Origin: Alloascoidea africana
Lineage: Eukaryota > Ascomycota > Alloascoideomycetes > Alloascoideales > Alloascoideaceae
Assembly: GCA_030581615.1 (NCBI GenBank)
Contig: JAKTTT010000041.1
Coordinates: 124,001 to 188,000 of the forward strand
Length of the DNA stretch: 64,000 bases
Direction of reading: 5' to 3'
Below the pieces are notes generated by a model, which worked only from the letters and a program-made list of their open reading frames with translations, did no database searches and was not told the DNA's origin. Within the stretch, counting starts at the first letter, position 1; each line of letters opens with the position of its first letter. This document shows, piece after piece, positions 24,199 through 35,471 of the stretch. A program made the position numbers and the translations under genes.

Positions 24199-27100
24199 AT
24201 GAGCGATTTCGATGAGAGGTTGACTTGGTCGACCGGCCTTCATCACTGGTACATATCTATGATACCTCGTACCGCTCGAAAGTTCTTTCCTTGTATAGAC
24301 ATATTTACAAATCTTATGGGAAAGAGCGATTGGAACGCGTACGATATCGTAACATTTAAGGACAGTGCGAGGTACAAAAATTTGCAGGAAGTTCTGAATG
24401 CCTATTTCGAAAGAGCTTACTATTACGGAAATAACGCGTCTCAGACAGTGGTTCGCGAGCTTTTTGCCAATGAGAAAGATAAAACGAAAGGAGGCAAGAT
24501 AAAGGTTGGAAGATGCAGGGGTGGAGATTATCTCAAAATGCTCTGGATAGCATTTCAAGCTTATTCTCACATAGGAAACTCTCCTGAACTAAAGCCACAA
24601 ATAGATGAACGGTTTAGAGCTGCTTGCGAGAGGCTAATTCCGACGTTAGACACGTTTGGATTCGTTGTAAGCGAAGAAGCTCTCACAGCATTTCACGAGA
24701 TTAACTTGGCCTTCATTGAATGTCCGTTTTCAGGAACCCTTTATGACAACCGACCTGAAAAGAGCAAGCTACCATTAGCTTTGAATTCTCCTTTTTGCTT
24801 TGCCCTGAACTATCAAGCTAGTAAAACCAATGCCGAGAATAAACCATTCAAAAGAGTGCAAGAGGTGATCATTACTTTGCGGAATATATACCTCTACGAC
24901 TGCTGTATTCGGTCAGATAGTGATGATTTAGAGCAACATTTGAAAAAGATTTCGGAAGAGAAGCTTGCCCTACACTCAAATACCTGTTTTGGATATTTAA
25001 ATGAGTTTAATATGTCATTGACTTTGGCAAATCGAATATTTTCAAGAACAGATGAGGATTTTATTGGCTGGGGTGTTCCACTAAATGACGAGATACGCTG
25101 TTTTGTATCGGATTTAATCGTGGATTGGCACCAAATTTTCAGAGAGGAGATCTGTCTTGATATAGAAGTTATTGAACCCGAAGAAAAGATTTCGGATGAA
25201 CAGCTGATAACCTTTCATGATGATTATAGCAACAAAGAACCAGGATATTGGTTTGGTGCTGATCCATCTAATTATCTCAATTCAACTTATTTATTCGATG
25301 CTTTAATGAAAAGGGAAAAGTTTAAAAAACGATTTTATCCAAACAACACATTGAACAGAGGAATGGCAGAAAAGTGGATTGAATCAGCGGGGAATCTACT
25401 TTCGCTTTTGCTAGGAATGATGCATTATACTGCTTGCCCGATGATTGGCGTTTCTCAGTTTTTTCAAATTGCTTATGCAAATGGGAATGGCGAAAATCAG
25501 ATCAGAAATCTTTTTGCTACAAAGTCGGGAATACACTACATCATTCACACTTTGGTCAGGGGAGGCACAGATGAGACTCGTTCAATGACAAGATTATTAC
25601 CTACATTGATAAGCAAAATTTTGACCTATACTTTAGTCTACATTCGTCCCATTGAAATAAAGTTTTCAACAGAGCTTGGGTTGGATTTGAATGGGAAACA
25701 GACAAAGCTTCAAAATGACTATGAATATCATTTGTTTTCAAACAGCATAAGAAAATTCAATTCCCGTGGAACTTCGATTGTGACTGGACTATGTGATGAT
25801 TATCTGCATTTTGAGAATATCCCATATGCCGATTACAAATCCAAGGCAGAGCAGTATTTTTGCAAGCCTAGTTCATTGGATTATCAGGGGTATCTTATGC
25901 TTCTCGCTTGGTGCTTAGACTCCGCTACTTCTGTTTCATTTAGTTTCTTTGATAGACTCACGAATTTGCAAGTGGAGGACGAATCGCTATTGAAATTTAT
26001 TCGCAAACAACTTGAGCATTTAGAAACAGATATTCCAGGAATATCTCCGGGGCTGTATGGTTTAACGACATATGCTACCCAGTCGTTTCTGCAGCAGTTG
26101 AGTCTTCCGTCAACTATGAAAGAGTTGGAGTCCCATGAATCATTTCATGATAATGTTGTAGCTAGAAAAGTTGACTGGAAAAACAAACAGCTAGGTTTAG
26201 CTGCCACATCAGAATTTTTTAGATTGACGACGCTTTCTTCTCGTCTGCAGTCACCAAAATTAAAGACCCGAAGGAGATCTTCAAGCCCAACAAAAAAAGG
26301 AAACAAAAAAGCAAGGCTATGTAAGGAACTGGATGAGTTACAGGAAGGGATGTCTTTTCTCGAAACTAAGCCAGCTCGAGTTTCTACCGCCCCTAAAATC
26401 TCAATTGAGGAAAACGAAGAAGATTACGCTCACGATCCAGACTTTGAGCCGAAAGAAGATTCGCCTTTCCTTGAAGAAGAGCCTGTTGAGGAGAGTCTCG
26501 AAGAAGAGGAAGAGACCTCTGAAGAAGAGCCTCTTGCAGAAGAGACTTCGGAAGAGGAGCCTCTTGATGAAGAGACCTTTGACGCAGAGCATGCAAAGTC
26601 AAATGAGGAAGATAACCAGAACCAAGACGATTTAGCTGGGGCAACGGATGTTGAAGGACAGCTTTCGTTTGGTACCAGTAGTCTTCAGTTTTCATTTAAA
26701 CTCGACGACGACGAAGACGACGAAGACGACGAAGACGACGAAGAGGAAGAAGAAGAAAAGCATGAAGAACATGAAGAACATGAAGAACATGAGGAACATA
26801 AGGAACATAAAGAACATAAAGAACATGAAGAACATGAAGAAGAGAAAGTAAAAGACGAGGAGGAGGAAAAAGAGAAAGAGAGTCAATTCGAAGAAGAAAA
26901 AGAACAAGAGAAAGAGAAAGAGAAAGAGAAAGAGAAAGAGAAAGAGAAAGAGAAAGAGAAAGAAACAGACGAGGAGGAGAAAAAGATGGAAGAAAGGAAA
27001 ATAGAAGGGTCTAATGCTACTAATGAAAGAACAGATAGTTCTCAAAATCTTGGGCCATTCACAATTATGAACAATAACAGTGACAAGCAGCAATTAAAGA

Positions 27101-28892
27101 GAAGGAAATCAAATGATAGAGTAAATGATAATGGACAATTGGATTTACAGCACAATCAGAAATCAAAGAGACGAAAGTTGAATGATCAAAATAGTACAGC
27201 TGAGGGTTTGCTAAACCCTTCAAAAACGCCTGATAACTTATCAGAAGCTCCGAAAAGGAAAACCGTGGGATCAGGGGATGAGACATCTAAAACGTCTCGA
27301 ATAAGATCGGAAATTTTTGATCGTAAAAATGAAGCACACGAAAATAATATAGCCAAAGAAAATATGCTTTTGAAAAAAAGGGTGAAAGAACTTACAGCAG
27401 AGATGAAAGAGCAATGCAAGATAATTAGCGGATTGAGGAATACAAAAAACCAGCTCGCTAACCAAGTCAAAACTTTGAAAGAAACAATCAATGACCTTCG
27501 AGAATCAGCGAATAGTAGTAATAACGATAAGCAAATAACAGAATTACAAGATTCTCAAAGCGATATTCATTCAACTATGAATAGACTCAAAGAACTTATT
27601 GAATTATCCAACGTTTCAATGGACGACAAAATGGCTGCCTGGGAAAAAACAAAAGAGTCAATTACCAGACTAGTAGAAAGTTGTTCATCTAGGTATGTAT
27701 ACCAATGCATTGACGCTCTTTGATTCTACACTAACTATTTATCAGATGTGAAATACTGTTTGATAATAATAGAAAGTTGTTTGAAATGGTCAAGCAGCTG
27801 GAACCAAAATTAGGAAAGGGGAAAAAAGCCAGTTCAGAGGGATTTTCGGATGCCACCCAGGAAATCAAATTGAAGAAGAGTTTTAGGGGCTTACAAGAAC
27901 GACTATCATTTGAAAAGTCGGACAACCCTGATATGAGCAAAAAAAGATCAGAATCAGACCCGAACATTTCTTCTAAGGGCCGAAATAGCAAAAGAGTGTC
28001 GTTTAGCGATTCTATTGCTGCGCCAGATCCTCAGATTACAGACAGCCGAGAGGGATCCCGCTCGTTGTCACTACAAGGTGGAGACAAAATATCGAAGGGC
28101 CCCTATCGCAACCCTGCTGTCGTCACTGGTGCTAACCGCATTCCTAACCAGCTTTCTGTAAGGCTCGACACAAATTCACATCGTCTTTCACCTGTTCAAA
28201 AAGATGCTAATAGATCCCCTCGCTCTGAATACTCCAGCATGTCGCAATCACCTAACCCAGACAAACATCCATATCCAAAAAATGATGGCTATTTACGCTC
28301 AAAAAGTGTGAGGTCCCCGTACCCTAAGCATACCGACCTTCAATCACGACCCGAAGCGAGGAGGAGCCTTACACATGACGATATAGCTCCTCCACGCGCA
28401 GCATCTCGAAGCTCTTTAACTTCAGATTCGTTTCCAAACGTATCGTCTAAAGGTTCAGAGCTTCTGACTCGAAAACCTATGGCAGATACTATTCGCTCTC
28501 CACAAGCTGCAAATGCATATAAATCGAACAGACCCGACCAAATAAGTTCAACCTCAGACGCCCGGAGTTTGAGAAATCAGAATGATAGAAGGCGCTCCTC
28601 TGACAACAACGATACAGGAACCCCACGGACCACTATCCCACAAAGGCCAGGAACGAAGCCAAATCCAAGCAGTACCAGCATATTTATTAAAGCCAATAAT
28701 TATCGGCCAAGTCCAAGAAATGAGAGTGTTTTCCGTGTGCCCAAGACCAGTAACCTGAAACCTGGCGGAGATGAAGCCAATAAATTGAATGTTCACCCTA
28801 GCACACAAACCTTGGACCCAAGAACACAAACGTCTCGGCATGCCATGTTCCGAATCAAGGACAGCGCTGCTGAAAAGTCCTCCCAAACGTGA
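24199..28892 (+). CDS. large nuclear-type protein with telomere-linked-helicase-like domain, acidic repeats and coiled coil
   Basis: No named function is known to me. Exons 24199-27692 and 27746-28892 join across a 53-nt intron (GTATGT donor, CACTAAC branch, TTATCAG acceptor) into 1,546 residues. Residues about 350-490 follow the pattern I know from the non-helicase part of fungal telomere-linked RecQ-like proteins: GYWFGADPSNYLN, LLSLLLGMMHYTACPMIG, IRNLFATKSGIHYI, MTRLLPTLISKILTYTLVYIRPIE. The usual GQPARG motif is replaced by ACPMIG. Then come Glu-rich repeats (about 730-930), two Lys/Arg clusters (KRRKSND about 966, SKRRKLND about 989) suggesting nuclear import, a coiled coil (about 1045-1190) and a Ser/Pro/Arg-rich tail. 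No helicase domain follows. The intact frame over 4.6 kb implies selection. It shares its promoter with ARP9, a chromatin gene. Gene model firm; homology is from memory. Confidence 0.75.
26701..26962 (+). repeat. three adjoining coding short-tandem repeats
   Basis: Within the 24,199 gene, three different purine-rich arrays follow each other: GACGAAGAC-type units (26,704-26,745), GAACAT-type units (26,761-26,838, encoding His-Glu-Glu and variants) and GAGAAA units (about 26,908-26,962, encoding Glu-Lys). All keep frame. Length polymorphism between strains is likely. Confidence 0.85.
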
Positions 28893-30605
28893 TTGAAAAC
28901 TTGGTCAAATTTATCGTTAGAATAGTTTGGAAATGTTGGTTTCTCTTTTCCTCTCCTGGTAAAGGCGTTCAAATGAGCTTGATTTTTTTGGACTCGATTA
29001 TTATCTATTCCGGTACAAGCATTTGCTTGTCATATATTTCTCTCATTTTGCTGAATGTTACTTGTACGATTATGTATTCTACTGTGAAGCAATCTTCATT
29101 TTTGAACTAACTGTGTAAAACAACGCTGGTATAAATGCGATTCTTGCAGCATAATGCCTGTTCGGTTTTTGTCTTTTGTGAAATTATTGTAAAGGCATGT
29201 TTAGGGTATACCTTCAATGCAACCTCTCGATAGTTAGGGGCTTTGATATGTCACCAATTTGTTGTCCTCCCTGAGGGGAGCAGATGGCGGCTATTTACAT
29301 AGTAGCCTTAAACTAGTCTGCATTAGGTTTCGATGTTTTTAACTCTCAATAGTGGAATCCACTTTCAGGTTCTATTTTGATTCAGACAGTAGTCAGGCTC
29401 ATCACTGAAGGCACTACAGATTTCAAATAGACTTTTGAGTGGGTTTTAGGTGTTACGACTTGGTTTGATGACTAGAACTCCTTGGTTGTTGTGTCCTCAA
29501 AACGCTGTGGCCTGTACTAAGCGTTTGTAATAAAGCCAATTGTCTTGGTGATCGGGAATTGCCATACTTGTTTATCAAATTCTTTTTAAGAGAACTTTGA
29601 CTGTTTGTTATTATCCTGTTGTGGTAGATAGGCAAATCCGGAACCAAAGGAAGTGAAAAATAGGGTGGTTACGACACAAAAATTTTAGGTTTTGATGTGT
29701 TCTATCTCTTTAATATGGAAGAGAAGAGGCTGTTGTCTCCCAGAAAGTATCCTCTAGTGTAAGACTGAGAGAATACCATGTAGCAAGCCTTCCGATAATG
29801 CACAAGGGGCGTTTGACATAATTCTCACTAGATATGAACGCTTCTAAACAGCCAGAAGCAGAAAGATACTAGAGAGGATAAACTTCAATGCCTGTTCCCT
29901 TACAATTTGGCATGTAGTAATTGATTTCAAAAAGCATCTAATACCACACTGTCATCGCTATCTGCTGCTGTTTCATGATAGTCTAGCCTTTGTGATTTGC
30001 ATTGCTATCTCCGGTGTACTGAAGGTTTAAAAGATTGTTAGGAACTGACATGAGTGATTAGCAAGCATCCTGTCTTGTTTGACAAAATTCACAAGCAGTA
30101 CGATCAATCAATGGGAGCAACTAAGCAAGAGCAGCTTTACAAAAACACAAAACTTTTGAAGGGTATATTGTATTTCTTTAGAAAAGATGAGACTTCTCTA
30201 TAATTTACCAAACAATGCCCTTTAAAATCAATGCATCCCCATTCATGTAATCTGGCTCAATTTTGCGGCTTCTCTGGAACCTCAAGCAAGTCATCTCTTT
30301 GTTGATTAGGGTCAAACACTCGTTATGACAGCAATTGGATTATGTCCCGTTGAGATTGTAACTATCAGGTCCACAAACAATGGAAAAAGACTTTTCTTCT
30401 TTTTCTATATCCGGTGTAAGCTTTTGATCTGTCTCAAACTTTCGTGGTACAGATGCCCGTTTACAGAAATGCTACGGCTAGGCCAGCCATTTATCGTAAA
30501 AACATAAGATCTCATTAATGATCATTCGATCGCTAAAATCTGTCTACAGCTATATCATGAAATACACAGATAGAAGCGAGGAGGCTAGAAGCCAAATAAC
30601 CTAAA
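28893..30605. other. intergenic between convergent genes
   Basis: About 1.7 kb between the 3' ends of the large plus-strand gene and GAPDH. No gene recognised. The 60-codon ATG frame at 30,325 has no family resemblance. The region probably only needs to hold two 3' ends, so most of it is unexplained. Confidence 0.5.
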
Positions 30606-31628
<1,023 letters not shown>

Positions 31629-31732
31629 CTATTTGCTGTTTAGAAAAGAGAAGAGGGTGGTAGCAGAGCCAATTGAGGAGTGGGAGGTGCTGAGGAAGAG
31701 AGAAAGATGGCGAGAGAGCGAGATCTGGCTTC

Positions 31733-31740
31733 TTTATATA
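31733..31740 (-). promoter_or_regulatory. GAPDH TATA box
   Basis: TATATAAA on the GAPDH strand, about 120 bp upstream of the ATG, a usual distance for strong yeast glycolytic promoters. Confidence 0.75.
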
Positions 31741-31767
31741 GAGTCCGCCGCCGTTGCCGAGCCGCGC

Positions 31768-31778
31768 CGGGTAACCCG
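31768..31778. promoter_or_regulatory. near-palindromic Reb1-like site in GAPDH promoter
   Basis: CGGGTAACCCG contains the Reb1 core (CGGGTAA, or TTACCCG shifted on the other strand) inside a GC-rich segment about 155-165 bp upstream of the GAPDH ATG. Reb1-type sites are common in yeast glycolytic promoters. Confidence 0.5.
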
Positions 31779-31804
31779 CGGCCGCGGAACAAGGAAACGG
31801 GCAT

Positions 31805-31810
31805 CACGTG
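31805..31810. promoter_or_regulatory. E-box CACGTG in GAPDH promoter
   Basis: A CACGTG core about 195 bp upstream of the GAPDH start. It could be bound by Cbf1-type or other bHLH factors; a bHLH gene lies 5.8 kb away at 37,401. SREBP-type bHLH proteins also accept ATCAC-type sites, and ATCACGTG here satisfies both readings. Confidence 0.45.
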
Positions 31811-31986
31811 GTGCGCTGGCTGCCACGAGCCGCCAGAGCGAGAGAAAAAGGGTCAGAAAAGACAAAGACAAAGAAAACGACTGGCATGGCATTAGACGCG
31901 AAGATATATGAGTTATTTGAGAAACGCTTTGGGCACAAAGCCAATTGATGCTGTTCAGTTGCAAAAGAGCCCGCACCGGCCGCTCC

Positions 31987-34900
31987 CTAGTCCAGAGTCC
32001 GCTTTGCAACCATGTAGAACCCTATGGCTCCGAATATCAGAGCGGCCGTAATGCTCATGAACCAAGTTAAGCCTGGCTGATCCTGGCCGGGAACTATAAC
32101 GTTCATCCCCCATAATCCGGTGACAATGTTCATTGGCAGCACAATCGTACCCAGTATCGTAATCTTCCCCAAAACATTGTTCATGTCGTTGTTCACTTTC
32201 GTCATGTCGATGTTGATTTGGGCGAGATAGTTGGAATGGGACCTCGCAAGCAACTTTTCGTAGTGATTCAGCGACTGGACCATGGTGACAACGTGGTCTT
32301 GAATATCGCCTAGGAACATTCCTATTTCACTCCGAGGTGCAACATCCCAGTTTTCATTGCATCGCTTAGAAAGGCCCTTGATAACGTCGGCTTTGTTGCC
32401 CAACAGTCGAAGCACCGACATTACCCGCTTCCTACACTCTCCAACCCGCCTAAGCATGTCTCCTTTCCTCTTCCATCCTACAATGTTTGAATTCGCAGAA
32501 GACGAGGAAGAAGACGTGCTGCTTGAACCGCTGAGGCTAGAAAACACGGATTTTTCATCCTGCTGGTCGTCCTCACTGTCCGAGTCTAAGCTTTCACCAG
32601 AGTGCATACGAAGAATTGCGTCTTCAATGCTGTTAACCTCGTCCTCAATTGAGTCGATAAGTGGTGCAAATCCATCTGTAATGTCATCGATTAGAGCGTA
32701 GCCAATCCAATCAGATGAAACTGTGAGATAGTCACGAAGCAAACGTGCGCGTCTTCGAACATTAATGGGGTGAGGCGAAGGAGCAAAATGAAAGGTTAGA
32801 ACGCCCTCTCGAAACACAATTATGTACATGTTCAACGGCTCCAATTCTGCTTCTCTGGACCCCTTGGCCTTTCGGGACCGATCTCCACCGGACTCGGACT
32901 TTCTTCTGCTTCGTGATTTTACGCTTGAGCGGTCGCTCTTGGTGGTTGAATTTGTTCGTCGTCTTCTTCGAAAGTGGTTCTTGATCGCTTCAAAAGAGGA
33001 AATATTGGCGGAGTTAGACTCGGGGTCGTAGTTCCCCCAGCGGATATCCTGTTGTTGTTCCTCTTGTTGTTGTACAAGATGGCGTTGAGTCAACTGTTGA
33101 TTCACATTTCGTCTCTCTCTTGCCTCTCTTTTCCTCTTTTCATGTGTCACATCAAAACTCCTGAAGCAAACGAGATAGTAGTTTCTGAAAAGTTCAACTT
33201 TTTCACGAGTTTCACCCAGAAAAATGTCTTCTGTTGTCAAAGGGTGAATTCCAAACGCTCGGCTCAGCGTCTTCATCTCTTCCTCTGTTGGGTTTAGAAC
33301 ATCTAACCAGAATGGGACAGGATCTCTTCCCGCCGTTATAGACTCATTGCCGCCTCCCAAATCTGGAACCTCGCTGTTAGATCTAGTTCTTATAATGCCA
33401 CTGTCGCCAGTATCTTGGCTGAGAAGTGCTCGTTGGCGCTTTTGGGATAGAGAAGAGCTCCCCAAAAGAGGTTCAACTGCAGAAACAGGAGTCTCGGTTC
33501 GACTATGTTGAACACTACCAGACTTTGAATTAGCAGGGACAGAGTTGTGATGTTCGGACTCTGGATAAGTAGGATGGGAACTGAACAAATCCCCAAATGT
33601 CTGCCCTGGTTGGAGTAATCCTGAGATTGTAGGGGAATGGATTGTTGAATCCAAATCTTCTCGAAAATAGGTAAAACGATACTGCACAAAGGATTTTTCA
33701 TCATACACTCCAGGAACTCCATTTATGTACAGAGATGTGTCACGATGTTTGTGTTTTTCCCAAGGAACGTATCGATGAGGCTTGCTCATAATTTCAGTTT
33801 CATTTACTTTTTTCTGATCTCTCAAGTATCCTGCCGTGCTGGGTGTCAGTAACGGCTGCTTGAACTGGACCACCTCATTCTCAAAGGAAGAAACGCTTCC
33901 TGGGTGATTATGAGGGACCCCTGCCTTTCGTAAAGACTCTGCCTCTTGCTCTCTAAGTTCCAGAATCTCCTCCAGCTCTTCTCGTTCTTCCTCTGCAAAC
34001 TCGTTCAAGACATCCAGATCTGGCCAGGAGGTTTTATGTCCAAGATCAGAGTCTTCGTGATTCGTTAGTGGGAAACAGACATCAACAAGCGATGAGTCAC
34101 TCGAAGAGTCAGTGGAACCATTAGAACCTTCAATGCTCGCTGTCCTATGAGACGTTATGCTTCTATTGTCAAAAACACTGAATCCCCTTGGGTGCTGTAA
34201 GGAAAAGCTGCTATTCTCGTAGAATCCATCTATTAACGGCTTGTTGTTGCTGCCGTTCGCAAGAGGGTCGATATCCGCGGTACTTCCTCGTTTTGTTGAT
34301 GATATTTCATACCTTCCTCCAGAAGAACCAATCCCATCGTCATTCGTAAAAGACCGATTGTAAACCGGTGGAACTGATGTTGTAGGACGACCAAAATTGT
34401 TTGAATACTGAGATACTGGCCCATTTCCATAGTCTCTATACCCAAACGTTTCGTTGGTATCTGCTGGAACTCTGCTGGTGATTCTTGGTTTGATGCCAGA
34501 GGCATAATGAGCGCTTCCTCCCAGTGAACCTCGTCGTTTTGCAGTCGATAAAAGAGGAGTCTGGTTAGTGGCAAAGCTATTTTGGTTGATATTCTGTCCT
34601 TCTGTAGGGTTCTCAGGAGCTTGATGAGTTAGCGGGTCGGCAGAGGAGGACGAGGGAAAAGTTTTTTGAACCCCTTCTTGCCTGTTGGGTATCTTTGACT
34701 GACTGGATCTGCTTCCCTCGGCCCCGTTTGCCCCCTGTGCAAGGCTAAAGCTGGTCATATCTCCAGTGGCCTCAAAATCAACAGTGGTGCCAGTGGTAGG
34801 GAGGGCCTTTCCGTGATTTCTCCTGTTTCTGTTGCGGTTTCGATGTCTCTGTCTATGTTGGCTGGGGCAGGAGTGCTCAGCTTCCTGTCTCGCTTGGCTT

Positions 34901-35352
34901 GGCCGGTGGTCGAAAATATTATAATCCGCAGATTCAAGAGATGACTCAGAGGAGCTCTTATTGGAAGATCCCAGGTCCAAGTCCAAAAGATCGGAGTCTT
35001 GTTGGTGCAGATGAGGAAGAGCTTGGTTGGAAATCCTCCTTGATAAAGAATGTGAAGCACGGGTATGCGTTGGGGAAGTTGCCAATACCATCTGAATCTC
35101 GCCTAGGGTCGGACGCCTCTGTGGGGCCGCTACTCTGATAGATTGTGCTTCAGACTGGCGTTGTTCTTTGCCTTTGCCTTTATCTCTGTGTTTTGAGCCG
35201 TTGCCTTTCGCTCTCACGGGCGATGTCTTTATTTTCTTGCCCTGTGATGAAAGGGCGCGATGGCCAGGCGATTCCGGGCTCGTTACCGCGTCATTCACTT
35301 CGTTCAGTGATGCAGAATCGGATTTCGTAGCCGTCACACTATCTTCTCCCAT
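31987..35352 (-). CDS. CorA-type magnesium channel of the Alr1/Mnr2 family
   Basis: A 1,121-residue divalent-cation channel. Alr1/Alr2 act at the plasma membrane, Mnr2 in the vacuole; I cannot separate them here. The N-terminal half is hydrophilic, Ser/Asn-rich and basic in places. The CorA region begins near FWLDVLNPTEEEMKTL and PLTTEDIFLGETREKVE and carries GFAPLIDSIEDEVNSIED. Two C-terminal membrane segments flank the hallmark GMN (GLWGMNVIVPG), with the second segment close to the C-terminus as usual. The chosen start is the first ATG in this frame (35,352). The same frame is open upstream to 35,439 without another ATG. A 45-codon ORF in another frame starts at 35,471 and overlaps this start. 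The gene sits directly upstream of GAPDH; its stop is 373 bp from the GAPDH start. Confidence 0.9.
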   Translation of the reverse strand: MGEDSVTATKSDSASLNEVNDAVTSPESPGHRALSSQGKKIKTSPVRAKGNGSKHRDKGKGKEQRQSEAQSIRVAAPQRRPTLGEIQMVLATSPTHTRASHSLSRRISNQALPHLHQQDSDLLDLDLGSSNKSSSESSLESADYNIFDHRPSQARQEAEHSCPSQHRQRHRNRNRNRRNHGKALPTTGTTVDFEATGDMTSFSLAQGANGAEGSRSSQSKIPNRQEGVQKTFPSSSSADPLTHQAPENPTEGQNINQNSFATNQTPLLSTAKRRGSLGGSAHYASGIKPRITSRVPADTNETFGYRDYGNGPVSQYSNNFGRPTTSVPPVYNRSFTNDDGIGSSGGRYEISSTKRGSTADIDPLANGSNNKPLIDGFYENSSFSLQHPRGFSVFDNRSITSHRTASIEGSNGSTDSSSDSSLVDVCFPLTNHEDSDLGHKTSWPDLDVLNEFAEEEREELEEILELREQEAESLRKAGVPHNHPGSVSSFENEVVQFKQPLLTPSTAGYLRDQKKVNETEIMSKPHRYVPWEKHKHRDTSLYINGVPGVYDEKSFVQYRFTYFREDLDSTIHSPTISGLLQPGQTFGDLFSSHPTYPESEHHNSVPANSKSGSVQHSRTETPVSAVEPLLGSSSLSQKRQRALLSQDTGDSGIIRTRSNSEVPDLGGGNESITAGRDPVPFWLDVLNPTEEEMKTLSRAFGIHPLTTEDIFLGETREKVELFRNYYLVCFRSFDVTHEKRKREARERRNVNQQLTQRHLVQQQEEQQQDIRWGNYDPESNSANISSFEAIKNHFRRRRRTNSTTKSDRSSVKSRSRRKSESGGDRSRKAKGSREAELEPLNMYIIVFREGVLTFHFAPSPHPINVRRRARLLRDYLTVSSDWIGYALIDDITDGFAPLIDSIEDEVNSIEDAILRMHSGESLDSDSEDDQQDEKSVFSSLSGSSSTSSSSSSANSNIVGWKRKGDMLRRVGECRKRVMSVLRLLGNKADVIKGLSKRCNENWDVAPRSEIGMFLGDIQDHVVTMVQSLNHYEKLLARSHSNYLAQINIDMTKVNNDMNNVLGKITILGTIVLPMNIVTGLWGMNVIVPGQDQPGLTWFMSITAALIFGAIGFYMVAKRTLD

Positions 35353-35471
35353 ATTGAGATGCCGAGGCGTACGTTTTTGGTTTGCGTTTCTTCGTGCTTT
35401 CTTGACTGTGAAGAAGGAGACGATGGAGATGGTGGGCAAGGAAGATAACTAAAACCTTGCTGCGCCGCCAT
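35334..35471 (-). CDS. 45-codon upstream ORF overlapping the magnesium-channel start
   Basis: An ATG at 35,471, directly preceded by an A-rich run ideal for yeast initiation, opens a 45-codon frame ending at 35,334, 19 nt inside the channel gene. Its product starts MAAQQGFSYLPCPPSPSSPS and is Pro/Ser-rich, then basic. Because it overlaps the channel ATG in another frame, ribosomes using it would bypass the channel start unless they leak past. It may be a regulatory uORF, or the true N-terminus joined by an unseen intron or a sequence error. Its translation is inferred. Confidence 0.4.
   Translation of the reverse strand: MAAQQGFSYLPCPPSPSSPSSQSRKHEETQTKNVRLGISIWEKIV

Noticed and set aside
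26692-27093. Leu/Phe-rich minus-strand ORF looking like membrane segments
   Set aside because: Complement of the Glu/Lys-coding repeats of the 24,199 gene.
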